Shown in pieces: positions 1 through 7,252 of a stretch of DNA of 11,868 bases. How positions within the stretch are numbered: position 1 is the first letter of the stretch; each line of letters starts with the position of its first letter. The stretch is from positions 1-11,868 of the forward strand of contig JAESSR010000075.1 in assembly GCA_016764015.1 (NCBI GenBank), in the 5' to 3' direction. Source of the stretch: Phycisphaerales bacterium. GTDB taxonomy: Bacteria > Planctomycetota > Phycisphaerae > Phycisphaerales > UBA1924. The translations under genes and the position numbers were made by a program. A model generated the notes under the pieces. The model was not told the DNA's origin. It did no database searches and saw nothing but the letters and a program-made list of their open reading frames with translations.

Positions 1-1506
1 ATTGATCTTGATGAGACGCAGCTTCAGAAGGAGATCGTGGTGGGTCTTCCTGATGCTGCGGTGCGGGAACCCATCGAGCGTGTCCGGTCGGCGATGGGCA
101 ATAGTGGCTACCCGATGCCGATGGGGCGGACGCTGATTAATCTCGCGCCGGCGGATATCCGCAAAGAAGGGCCGATGTATGACCTGCCGATCGCGGTGGG
201 TGTATTGGTTGCCAATGGCGTGATTCATCCGGCTCGTCAGACAGCCAGCGTTGGTGGGGGAGGGGTATGCTTTGAGGATGAATCCGTCGGGCTTGATCCC
301 CGTCGAGCGTTGATCGCTGGGGAGTTGGCGCTCGATGGTCGGATTCGCCCAATCCGAGGCGTGATCGCGATGGTGTCGTTGGCGAAGGAACTGGGGCTCG
401 ATGCGGTGGTGGTTCCGAGTGAGAACGCTTCGGAGGCGTCGGTGGTCGAAGGCGTGCGGGTGTTCGGTGTGTCGAGCCTATCCCAAGTGGTGGGACTGAT
501 GAACGGGATGCTCGATCTTGAGCCACACCCGACGACGGATGTCGAAGCGATGCTTGAAGAGATCACCGCTTCGATTGATTTCGCCGAGATTAAAGGGCAA
601 GAATCGGTCAAGCGGGCGTTGGTGATTGCTGCAGCCGGTCAGCACAATATCGTGATGCTTGGGCCGGCGGGCACGGGTAAAACGATGATGGCCAAGGCGC
701 TACCGGGAATCATGCCACCGATGACACCCAAGCAGGCGATTGAGGTGACACGGGTGTATTCGAGCGCCGGATTGCTTGACTCGGCAAGGGGTTTGGTATC
801 GGCCAGACCAGTGCGAACGCCTCACCATACCGCAAGTTCGCCCGCGATCGTCGGCGGCGGGGTGATCCCAAGAGCGGGCGAAATATCTTTGGCGCATCAC
901 GGGATTCTTTTTCTTGATGAGTTGCCCGAGTTCTCGCGCAATGTGCTCGAAACCATGCGTCAGCCTATGGAAGATCATGTGGTGACGATCGCAAGATCGC
1001 ACGGCACGGTCGAGTTCCCCGCATCCTTTATGCTCGTCGCGGCGATGAACCCAACACCCAGAGGCGATGTCGCGCCTGGCGAGGTTGGGCTGCGTGAGAT
1101 GCAGCGGTATTTATCGAAGCTTTCTGGGCCTTTGCTCGATCGGATTGATCTTCATGTTGAAGCTCCGGCTGTGCCTTGGGTTGAGTTGAGCAAGAAGGCG
1201 ACGGGAACCGATACGGCGACCATGCGTGATATGGTTGCCAACGCAAGGATGCGTTCAACCAAACGCCAAGGCGATGTTCCAAACTCGAGGCTCAAGGGAA
1301 AAGAGCTTGATGTCATCATGGCGTTAGACGATGGGGCGCGAACGCTCTTAGAACAAGCGATGACCCAGCTTGGGCTCAGTGCGCGGGCGTATGACAAGAT
1401 TCGGCGGATTGCGTTGACCATATCTGATATCGGAGGGTGCGATTCGGTGCGGGCCGAGCACATTGGAGAGGCGGTGCAATATCGTCTTTTAGATCGGAAG
1501 TTGTGA
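1..1506 (+). CDS. comM: ComM/YifB-family Mg-chelatase-like AAA+ ATPase (5' truncated by window edge)
   Basis: The reading frame is open from base 1 and runs to TGA at 1504-1506, giving 501 residues; the usual family length is about 500-510, so roughly the first 35 residues lie outside the window. The N-terminal ChlI-like domain shows VGLPDAAVRE, YDLPIAVGVL and GELALDGRIRPIRG. The AAA+ core follows with Walker A GPAGTGKT (codons 221-228), Walker B ILFLDELPEF (about codon 302) and SGPLLDRIDLH. The C-terminal Mg-chelatase domain has LSARAYDKIRRIALT and ends AVQYRLLDRKL. ComM is a hexameric branch-migration helicase that promotes integration of DNA taken up in natural transformation. Two oddities are visible: about 20 extra residues (around codons 80-100) inside the N-terminal domain, and loss of the cysteine cluster that normally follows MNP (here MNPTPRGDVAPGEVG). 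The GTG at 37 is internal. Function in this organism is inferred from the family. Confidence 0.95.
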   Translation: MDLDETQLQKEIVVGLPDAAVREPIERVRSAMGNSGYPMPMGRTLINLAPADIRKEGPMYDLPIAVGVLVANGVIHPARQTASVGGGGVCFEDESVGLDPRRALIAGELALDGRIRPIRGVIAMVSLAKELGLDAVVVPSENASEASVVEGVRVFGVSSLSQVVGLMNGMLDLEPHPTTDVEAMLEEITASIDFAEIKGQESVKRALVIAAAGQHNIVMLGPAGTGKTMMAKALPGIMPPMTPKQAIEVTRVYSSAGLLDSARGLVSARPVRTPHHTASSPAIVGGGVIPRAGEISLAHHGILFLDELPEFSRNVLETMRQPMEDHVVTIARSHGTVEFPASFMLVAAMNPTPRGDVAPGEVGLREMQRYLSKLSGPLLDRIDLHVEAPAVPWVELSKKATGTDTATMRDMVANARMRSTKRQGDVPNSRLKGKELDVIMALDDGARTLLEQAMTQLGLSARAYDKIRRIALTISDIGGCDSVRAEHIGEAVQYRLLDRKL

Positions 1507-1620
1507 TAGCGAAATAGGTTGCGAATAAGAGCGGTGCATCCTCTTTGTGTGTGTGCGTATGTGCTCAGGTTCAGTCGGTGCAGGCGATTCGCATGAGTAG
1601 TTAAAATCGGCTACGCTTTG

Positions 1621-1650
1621 GATCATTCAATATGATCACACGGGGGTGTG
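1621..1650 (+). promoter_or_regulatory. Two adjacent dyads just upstream of the M1 peptidase ribosome binding site
   Basis: GATCAT (1621-1626) and ATGATC (1632-1637) are inverted copies 5 bases apart. A second dyad, CACAC (1637-1641), GGGG loop and GTGTG (1646-1650), forms a perfect 5-bp hairpin ending two bases before GGAGG. TATGAT at 1631-1636 matches a -10 box at 5 of 6 positions, but I see no good -35 at the right distance. This could be an operator overlapping a promoter, or a leader hairpin. Function is inferred. Confidence 0.3.
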
Positions 1651-1652
1651 CT

Positions 1653-1657
1653 GGAGG
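1653..1657 (+). promoter_or_regulatory. Ribosome binding site deciding the M1 peptidase start
   Basis: GGAGG lies 6 bases before the ATG at 1664. This places the true start at 1664 rather than at the in-frame GTG at 1646, which would put the Shine-Dalgarno sequence inside the gene. Confidence 0.8.
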
Positions 1658-1663
1658 CTGAAG

Positions 1664-3715
1664 ATGAAGTTTGGTGTTGTGCGTTGTGTCTCTCTGACGA
1701 TCCCTTTTTCTTTTGCACTCTTTGGGCTCTTGGGCGCGGGGTGTTCGAGTACCGCCAGTTCACACCGCGGTGGGATCGGGGATTCGCTTTCGGTTGGTGC
1801 GATTGATAGCGAGTACCGCCGGGCGGGCGGCAGCGATGGCAATAATGTGTTCAAGCAGATTGATTGGCCGACGCCAACCGAGATGCGATTGGGTTCTGGA
1901 TTACCCGGCCCGGACTATTGGCAGCAGCAGACCGACTACACCATCGCGGCTCGGCTCGATCCTGAAAATGGGATAATCGAAGCGACGATGACGGTTGTGT
2001 ATCACAACAACTCGCCTCATACCCTTGAGTACATCTGGATGAATCTGGAGCAAAACTTGTTCCATACAGAGTCAACAGGTACCTTGTCGCGCACGCCTGG
2101 CAGCGTGATGAAAATGCTCGAAGATGACTTCGATGGCGGGTATGCGATCCCTTCGATCCGCACTGCGGGCATGACAGGCGGTCAAGAACTGAGCATGGCT
2201 GTCTATGACACACTCGGTCGGATTGATTTGCCTGTTTCACTCGGTGCTGGTGAAGAGTTTGTCTTTGAGATGGATTTTTCGTTCATCATCCCGCCTCACC
2301 TTCGGCGGATGGGCTCGGAAGTCGTCGAGCAGGGCACTATCTATGAGATGGCCCAGTGGTTCCCGCAGGTGAGCAAGTACGATGATGTGCACGGGTGGAA
2401 CACCCTGCCTTACCTTGGCAGCGGCGAGTTCTATACCGACTTTGGCAACTACGATGTTTCAATCACCGTGCCTCGCGGGTACATTGTTGCAGGTTCTGGT
2501 GCGTTGATGAATCCGACCGAGGTGCTGACCCAATCCCAGCAGGATCAGCTCGCGTTGGCGATGGAATCCGACGAACCTGTCTGGATTATTGAACCTGATT
2601 CCGTCGGCGACGATGAGAATCGACCCGGTGTCGCGAGCGAGTTCACTTGGCAGTTTCATATTGATAACGCCCGGACTTTCGCGTGGGCAGCATCGGATGC
2701 GTTCATCTGGGATGCGTGCAAGGCCGATGTGACTGATGCCGACGGCACGCAGCGAACGGTTTTGTGTCAGTCGCTCTATCCGATGGAAGCCGAGGCGTGG
2801 GACAATACCCATGAGGATGGCGGGTCGAGCCGAGTGATTAAGCATTCGATTGAGTTCTACTCCAATCTGCTCTTCACTTATCCGTATCCGGTGATGTCGA
2901 ACATCAATGGCCCAGAGGGCGGGATGGAATATCCCGGGATCGTGTTCTGTGGCGGACGGACGAGCCCGCAGGGAATGCAGTATGTGACGGATCATGAGAT
3001 CGGGCACAACTGGTTCCCGATGGTGATCAACACCGACGAGCGGCGGTTCATGTGGCAAGATGAAGGGTTTAATACCTTTGTCAATATGTATTCGCGCGCG
3101 AACTTGAATGATGAGGATGTGAACATTGAACGAGCGGCGATGCAGACCATGCGGATGGCATTGGCAGAAAATAATCAGCCGATCATGACGGCTCCTGACA
3201 GGACATGGCCTCGGTGGGTTGGGTCATTGAACTATCGTAAGACCGGGTACGGTTTGTATTTGCTCCGCGAATACATCCTTGGTCCTGAGCGGTTCGATGT
3301 CGCGTTCGATGGCTATACGAGCCAATGGATGTTCAAGCATCCTCAGCCTGCGGATTTCTTCCGTGCGATGGAGGACGGTTCGGGCACGGATCTCAACTGG
3401 TTCTGGCGCGGATGGTTCATGGAGCCTTACACATTGGATCAAGCAATCGCCGGCGTGCGGATGATCGTGGATCAAGAGCAGTTCGGCGCCATCGTCGTGC
3501 TCGATAACCTCGGCGACATGGTCATGCCTGTTCGGATGAAGGTTGCGTATGAAAATGGCGAATCCGAGATCGTTGACCTGCCTGTAGAGATTTGGCATCA
3601 GACGACCCGCTGGCGTGTAGGGCTCAATACCCAAGGGCGCGAGATCGATACGATCGAGCTCGATCCTGATGGGATTTTGCCCGATACGGACCGATCAAAC
3701 AACAGCTGGAAATAG
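1664..3715 (+). CDS. M1-family zinc metallopeptidase, predicted lipoprotein
   Basis: Encodes 683 residues. The N-terminus has a hydrophobic signal (about residues 9-26) ending LLGAGC, so Cys27 is a likely lipidation site and the mature protein would be anchored on the periplasmic side of a membrane. The gluzincin zinc site is HEIGH (444-448) with the third ligand Glu467, a spacing of 18 residues. GGMEYP (419-424) stands where classical M1 aminopeptidases have GAMEN; this variant is familiar in bacterial M1-like peptidases. A tyrosine in NYRKTGYGLYLLREY is a candidate for the transition-state tyrosine. The N-terminal half fits the M1 beta domain (DYTIAARLDPENGIIEATMTV, WMNLEQNLF) and the C-terminus a beta-rich region. 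It presumably hydrolyses peptides; specificity cannot be read from sequence. It is 95 bases upstream of a lipoprotein-release-type transporter, for which it is a possible client. The start is set by GGAGG at 1653. Confidence 0.9.
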   Translation: MKFGVVRCVSLTIPFSFALFGLLGAGCSSTASSHRGGIGDSLSVGAIDSEYRRAGGSDGNNVFKQIDWPTPTEMRLGSGLPGPDYWQQQTDYTIAARLDPENGIIEATMTVVYHNNSPHTLEYIWMNLEQNLFHTESTGTLSRTPGSVMKMLEDDFDGGYAIPSIRTAGMTGGQELSMAVYDTLGRIDLPVSLGAGEEFVFEMDFSFIIPPHLRRMGSEVVEQGTIYEMAQWFPQVSKYDDVHGWNTLPYLGSGEFYTDFGNYDVSITVPRGYIVAGSGALMNPTEVLTQSQQDQLALAMESDEPVWIIEPDSVGDDENRPGVASEFTWQFHIDNARTFAWAASDAFIWDACKADVTDADGTQRTVLCQSLYPMEAEAWDNTHEDGGSSRVIKHSIEFYSNLLFTYPYPVMSNINGPEGGMEYPGIVFCGGRTSPQGMQYVTDHEIGHNWFPMVINTDERRFMWQDEGFNTFVNMYSRANLNDEDVNIERAAMQTMRMALAENNQPIMTAPDRTWPRWVGSLNYRKTGYGLYLLREYILGPERFDVAFDGYTSQWMFKHPQPADFFRAMEDGSGTDLNWFWRGWFMEPYTLDQAIAGVRMIVDQEQFGAIVVLDNLGDMVMPVRMKVAYENGESEIVDLPVEIWHQTTRWRVGLNTQGREIDTIELDPDGILPDTDRSNNSWK

Positions 3716-3769
3716 TTGGCAGCAAAGTTGGAACCAAGAAGATGGCGGCGGGTGTGCATTTGGGTCGAT

Positions 3770-3790
3770 CTTGATCGTGTTGGGATCAAG
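3770..3790. repeat. 7-bp inverted repeat between the M1 gene and the permease gene
   Basis: CTTGATC (3770-3776) and GATCAAG (3784-3790) are perfect inverted copies with a 7-base loop. There is no T-run after it, so it is not a canonical terminator; it might be an operator or a stabilising hairpin upstream of the GTG at 3811. Confidence 0.35.
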
Positions 3791-3810
3791 TGAAGGGCTA
3801 AACTCTCGTC

Positions 3811-5448
3811 GTGTATCAAGCATTGCTCACCAAAAAATACCTGACCCGCAAGGTCATGCCCATGCTGGCGATGGCGGCGGTGATGCTGTCGGTCGCGACG
3901 ATCCTGATTACTTGGTCGGTCATGGGCGGGTTTCTTAAGACCTTGATCGAATCGGGGCGGACGCTGGTGGGTGATGTCGCCATCGTGTGGCCCAATGTTG
4001 GGTTTGCGCATTATGATGATTTGATTGAGCGGTTGGAAGCCGACGAGTTGATTGATTCGGCGACGCCGACGATTGAGACCTTTGGGTTGATCAAGCTACC
4101 TGATGACCGGGTGGAGTTGATCTCGATCAAGGGGATTGAAGCATCGAGTTATTCGGATGTGACAGGCTTTGCCGACACGATGTGGTGGAAACCGATCACA
4201 GAGCCCACATCCAAGGATCATAAGAAGGAAGACATTCGGCTCGATCCCAGCTACCAATCGCTCTTCACCGAGATGGAAGCCAACGGCAAGTCGATGACCC
4301 GGGTGAACGAGGATACCGGGAATGTCGAGTCGGCTGGTGTGTTGGGCATCGAAGTGACCGGGCAGAACTACCGCACTGGATGGGGTGGGTATTACCCGTT
4401 GCAGCCCAATCGTGCGCTGCCCGATGGGAGCGTCGAAAAAATCGAAACCTTTATGCCTCGCAATGGATCGGTTGATTTAACGATCCTTGCGCTCGATTCA
4501 GAGGGGCGTCCGATTGATCCGGTGAGGCGAACGATCCCGATTGCCAATGAGTTCCAGTCTGGGTTGTACGAGGTTGATCAGGGGACGATCTTTGTGCCTT
4601 TGGATATTATCCAGCGGATGCTTCGGCTCGATGAAGCACAGAAGGTTGAACGGGTCAAAGACACAGAAAATCCATTTGCAATCGAGATCGATCCGGTGAC
4701 CGGGGAGATCGGCCCAAAGATGAAAGAGATCATCGGGGTTGATCCGGCTCGCGTCACGACGGTGTTGGTGCGGGGTGTCGATGGGGCTGAGCTCGAAGTT
4801 GTGCGCCAGCGGGTGCGAGATATCTACAGCGAGTTTGCCGATGAGTTCGCTGGCGAGGTGCCTGCAGCGATTCAGATGGAGAACCAGGTGAAGACTTGGG
4901 AAGATCTGAACCGGACGATGATCAGCGCGGTGAAAAAAGAAACGATCATGGTGCTGTTTATCTTTGGGATCGTGTCGTTCACAACCGTGTTTTTGGTGCT
5001 GGCGATCTTTTGGTCGATGGCCACGGAGAAAACAAAGGATATCGGCGTGTTGCGTGCGCTCGGAGCATCGACGCCGGGCATCGCTTGGCTTTGGATTCGA
5101 TACGGCGCGTCGATCGGGATCGTTGGTTCGATTGCCGGAACAGCTTTGGGCTATTGGGTGGTGCTGAATATTAATGAGATCCACGATTGGATGGGGCAAG
5201 ACTTAGGGCCTTGGCTTTCGAATATTTTGTCGTGGTTTGCTGGTTTGGTTGGGCGTGGGCCTGTGGTGCTTGATTTGGTCATCTGGGATCCTCGGCAGTA
5301 TTACTTTGTTGAAATACCAAGCGAGGTTGATCCGAGTAAGGCTGCCATTATCTTTGTTATTGGGATACTGACTTGCGTGGTTGGTGCTGCGATTCCAGCG
5401 ATTCATAGTGCACGGATGGACCCGGTCAAAGCGTTGCGGTTTGAATAG
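3811..5448 (+). CDS. FtsX-type ABC transporter permease, LolC/LolE-like
   Basis: Encodes 545 residues. It has one N-terminal membrane helix (about 16-39), a large extracytoplasmic domain (about 45-370), then three helices (about 379-401, 432-453, 511-531), the four-helix layout of the LolC/E and MacB type VII permeases. The stretch ATEKTKDIGVLRALGAS after helix 2 is the typical cytoplasmic coupling segment, YYFVEIPSEVD before the last helix resembles the LolC/E signature, and the end ARMDPVKALRFE is the usual FtsX-family terminus. With the ATPase just downstream it should form a mechanotransmission transporter that extracts lipoproteins, or another substrate, from the inner membrane. Only one permease is present, so it probably works as a homodimer rather than a LolC-LolE pair. 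The start is GTG at 3811: an in-frame TAA at 3799 rules out anything earlier, and no strong Shine-Dalgarno is visible. A MacB-like export role is the alternative. Confidence 0.88.
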   Translation: MYQALLTKKYLTRKVMPMLAMAAVMLSVATILITWSVMGGFLKTLIESGRTLVGDVAIVWPNVGFAHYDDLIERLEADELIDSATPTIETFGLIKLPDDRVELISIKGIEASSYSDVTGFADTMWWKPITEPTSKDHKKEDIRLDPSYQSLFTEMEANGKSMTRVNEDTGNVESAGVLGIEVTGQNYRTGWGGYYPLQPNRALPDGSVEKIETFMPRNGSVDLTILALDSEGRPIDPVRRTIPIANEFQSGLYEVDQGTIFVPLDIIQRMLRLDEAQKVERVKDTENPFAIEIDPVTGEIGPKMKEIIGVDPARVTTVLVRGVDGAELEVVRQRVRDIYSEFADEFAGEVPAAIQMENQVKTWEDLNRTMISAVKKETIMVLFIFGIVSFTTVFLVLAIFWSMATEKTKDIGVLRALGASTPGIAWLWIRYGASIGIVGSIAGTALGYWVVLNINEIHDWMGQDLGPWLSNILSWFAGLVGRGPVVLDLVIWDPRQYYFVEIPSEVDPSKAAIIFVIGILTCVVGAAIPAIHSARMDPVKALRFE

Positions 5449-5454
5449 GAAGAA

Positions 5455-5483
5455 GGGATTAGGGACTAGCCATTAGGGATTAG
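5455..5483 (+). repeat. Four degenerate heptamers in tandem
   Basis: The gap between permease and ATPase genes is largely filled by consecutive 7-base units: GGGATTA (5455), GGGACTA (5462), GCCATTA (5469), GGGATTA (5476), then a final G. The period is exact, with one or two substitutions in the middle units. It resembles the heptameric short tandem repeats known from cyanobacterial intergenic regions. It sits just before the ATPase start, where a clear Shine-Dalgarno sequence is missing. Confidence 0.75.
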
Positions 5484-5497
5484 TTTAAGAATTATAC

Positions 5498-6253
5498 ATG
5501 GAATTGCAGACGCAAGAGCACGAGTCGAGATCAATGGTTAAATCAAAGCCGATTTTGTCGGTGCGCTCTGTGCAGAAGACTTATAAGCTCGGGCGTGTGA
5601 AGGTGCCGGTGTTGCATGGGATTGATCTCGATGTACAACAAGGCGAATGGGTGACGATCCTTGGTGCATCGGGCAGCGGCAAGAGCACGCTGTTGCATCT
5701 GCTTGGCGGACTCGATCGTCCAGACAAGAACACGCAATCTCCCGCATCGGTCAAGTTCCACGATCGGGAACTCACCCGGATGAGCAAGCGGGCGTTGGAT
5801 CGGTATCGGGCGGATGATGTGGGCTTTGTGTTCCAGTTTTATCATTTATTGCCTGAACTGAGTGTGCTTCAGAATGTGACGATTGGTGGCATGATTAAGT
5901 ATGGTCGGCTTGGGTATCGAACACATCGCAAGGAAGTTGTTGATCGTGCATCGAGTTTGCTCGATCGGTTTGGGCTCAGCCATCGGCTCAAGCATCGTCC
6001 GGCGGAACTCTCAGGCGGCGAGCGTCAACGCGTGGCGATCGCTCGGGCATTGATCAATGAGCCAAGTTTGTTGCTGGCAGACGAGCCAACGGGAAACCTG
6101 GATGTGAAGACCGGAGCGTCGATTCTCGATACGATCATCGAACACCGCGAAGATGCTGGGCTGACCTTAGTCATGGTGACACACGACGAGCGGATCGCTG
6201 TCAAGAGTGATCGCGTGATTCGGCTGGTGGATGGTCGGGTTCACAAAGCCTAA
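5498..6253 (+). CDS. ABC transporter ATP-binding protein, LolD/MacB type
   Basis: Encodes 251 residues from ATG 5498; an in-frame ATG at 5534 (239 residues, beginning MVKSKPILS) is an equally credible start because neither has a good Shine-Dalgarno and the conserved domain begins at KPILSVRSVQKTY. All nucleotide-binding motifs are intact: Walker A GASGSGKST (56-64), Q-loop Gln113 in FVFQFYHLLPELSVLQNV, signature LSGGERQR (171-178), Walker B LLLADEPTGNLD (191-202), and the H-loop His229 in MVTHDE. The wording and short length are those of the LolD/MacB/FtsE group, which powers FtsX-type permeases. It lies 49 bases downstream of such a permease on the same strand, so the two very likely form an operon and one complex on the cytoplasmic face of the inner membrane. 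A segment of about 9 residues (DRPDKNTQSPASVKF) enlarges the loop before strand 3. Confidence 0.92.
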   Translation: MELQTQEHESRSMVKSKPILSVRSVQKTYKLGRVKVPVLHGIDLDVQQGEWVTILGASGSGKSTLLHLLGGLDRPDKNTQSPASVKFHDRELTRMSKRALDRYRADDVGFVFQFYHLLPELSVLQNVTIGGMIKYGRLGYRTHRKEVVDRASSLLDRFGLSHRLKHRPAELSGGERQRVAIARALINEPSLLLADEPTGNLDVKTGASILDTIIEHREDAGLTLVMVTHDERIAVKSDRVIRLVDGRVHKA

Positions 6254-6274
6254 ATCGAGCTTTGGAATCGATTT
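6252..6274. repeat. Inverted repeat overlapping the ATPase stop codon
   Basis: AAATCGA (6252-6258) and TCGATTT (6268-6274) are perfect inverted copies with a 9-base loop; CAC at 6242-6244 can add pairs with GTG at 6275-6277 across a bulge. No T-run follows, so at best this is a weak terminator or a 3'-end stabilising hairpin of the transporter operon. Confidence 0.35.
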
Positions 6275-6305
6275 GTGTAAGTAATTGTGATCCGAGGAAA
6301 TAGGA

Positions 6306-6356
6306 ATGCCCCCCAAGGGTGTCTATGAGGATAGTGCGTACTACCATATGCAATAG
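6306..6356 (+). CDS. Possible leader peptide upstream of the hydrolase-GH3 pair
   Basis: A short frame, ATG 6306 to TAG 6354-6356, encodes MPPKGVYEDSAYYHMQ (16 residues). It is preceded by GAGGA at 6294-6298 with a 7-base spacer, a better Shine-Dalgarno arrangement than either candidate start of the following hydrolase gene. The peptide contains three tyrosines and two adjacent prolines. It ends 50 bases before the hydrolase ATG at 6407 and is in a different frame. It could be a regulatory leader, a real microprotein, or a chance frame; I see no attenuator hairpin that would settle it. Confidence 0.3.
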   Translation: MPPKGVYEDSAYYHMQ

Positions 6357-6406
6357 CAAGAAATAGCCAACTGGGATTGATCAAGATTTGTTCTTGTGAA
6401 GCGGAG

Positions 6407-7252
6407 ATGGGTGATTTGAGTTCGATAGATTCACAAACAACAGATTTCAAGCGTGTCAGGCGGACAGTCGAGCTCGCTGGTTTGAGCGGCAAGCGGATTC
6501 CGGCGGATGTTGTCGAGTGTGGTTCAGGTATGCCTGTGGTCTTTTTGCACGGGTTGGTTGGGCTCAATGAGCATTGGGGCAAGGTGGTCGATCGGATCGC
6601 ATCGCGTGTGAAATGCGTGACACTCGAGGTGCCTCTGCTTGAATTGCGTGGGGTGGATTGTTCATTGAGCGCGGTATCAGCGATGACCATGCAGTTTCTC
6701 GATCGTGAGATCGGCGAGCCTGCGATTTTGGTTGGCAACTCGTTCGGCGGGCATGTCGCGTTGCGCGTGACGCATGAACGCCCGGAACTGGTTCACGCAT
6801 TGATCCTCGCTGGTTCGAGCGGGTTGATCGAACGGACAGTGGTCAAAGGTGCTCCGGTTCGTCCAACGCGTGAATGGCTTGTCGAGAAGATCGGCGAGCT
6901 GTTCTACGACAAATCGAAAATGGACCCAAACGATGTTGATCGTGCATTCGAGCTGCTCAATGAGCGAGGCGGGGCGAGGGCGATGGTCAAGCTGTCCAAG
7001 AGTGCTCGTCGTGATAACATGACCGACGATCTGGCCGATATCCATCAGCGGACGCTGTTGATCTGGGGCAAGGAAGACATTGTCACGCCACCAAGTGCTG
7101 GGCAGGGTTTTAGTGAACTGATGCCCAACGCGAAGTTGCACTGGATCGATAGCTGCGGGCACGCGCCGATGATCGAAGCTCCAATCGCATTTGGCGACGC
7201 GATGCACGGGTTCTTTGATGAACTCGAAGCCGACGGCAAGCTCGGATCATGA
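6407..7252 (+). CDS. Alpha/beta-fold hydrolase
   Basis: Encodes 281 residues from ATG 6407. The fold is recognisable from VVFLHGLVG (oxyanion-hole HG), the nucleophile elbow GNSFGG with Ser112, Asp224 in LLIWGKEDIVTPP, and His252 in DSCGHAPMIEAP, giving a complete Ser-Asp-His triad in the right order. The cap region between about residues 135 and 200 is helical and charged, as in MhpC/BphD-like hydrolases. No signal peptide is visible, so it is probably cytoplasmic. The substrate cannot be named: esters, thioesters, amides or C-C bonds are all handled by this family. Its stop overlaps the next start (ATGA at 7249-7252), implying translational coupling with the GH3 gene. I chose 6407 because GAAG at 6397-6400 sits 6 bases upstream; an in-frame TTG at 6377 would add 10 residues and has weaker support. 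Confidence 0.88.
   Translation: MGDLSSIDSQTTDFKRVRRTVELAGLSGKRIPADVVECGSGMPVVFLHGLVGLNEHWGKVVDRIASRVKCVTLEVPLLELRGVDCSLSAVSAMTMQFLDREIGEPAILVGNSFGGHVALRVTHERPELVHALILAGSSGLIERTVVKGAPVRPTREWLVEKIGELFYDKSKMDPNDVDRAFELLNERGGARAMVKLSKSARRDNMTDDLADIHQRTLLIWGKEDIVTPPSAGQGFSELMPNAKLHWIDSCGHAPMIEAPIAFGDAMHGFFDELEADGKLGS

Noticed and set aside
1523..1545. AAGAG...CTCTT as a terminator for comM
   Set aside because: Only 5 weak pairs around a 9-base loop and no T-run; not distinguishable from chance.
1540..1566. GT-rich run as a microsatellite
   Set aside because: Only about four GT steps in a row before it is interrupted; too short to call a repeat.
1646..1663. GTG start at 1646 for the M1 peptidase
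   Set aside because: It would place the GGAGG Shine-Dalgarno inside the gene and add a Trp-Arg-Leu-Lys stretch before the signal peptide; ATG 1664 fits better.
2459..3058. 199-residue minus-strand frame inside the M1 peptidase gene
   Set aside because: Covers the antisense of the HEIGH zinc site region; no independent support.
4498..5199. 233-residue minus-strand frame inside the permease gene
   Set aside because: Antisense to a well-supported FtsX permease; composition rich in His, Arg and Pro without motifs, typical of a shadow frame.
6377..6406. TTG start at 6377 for the alpha/beta hydrolase
   Set aside because: Rare start codon without a convincing ribosome binding site; ATG 6407 with GAAG upstream preferred, although not proven.
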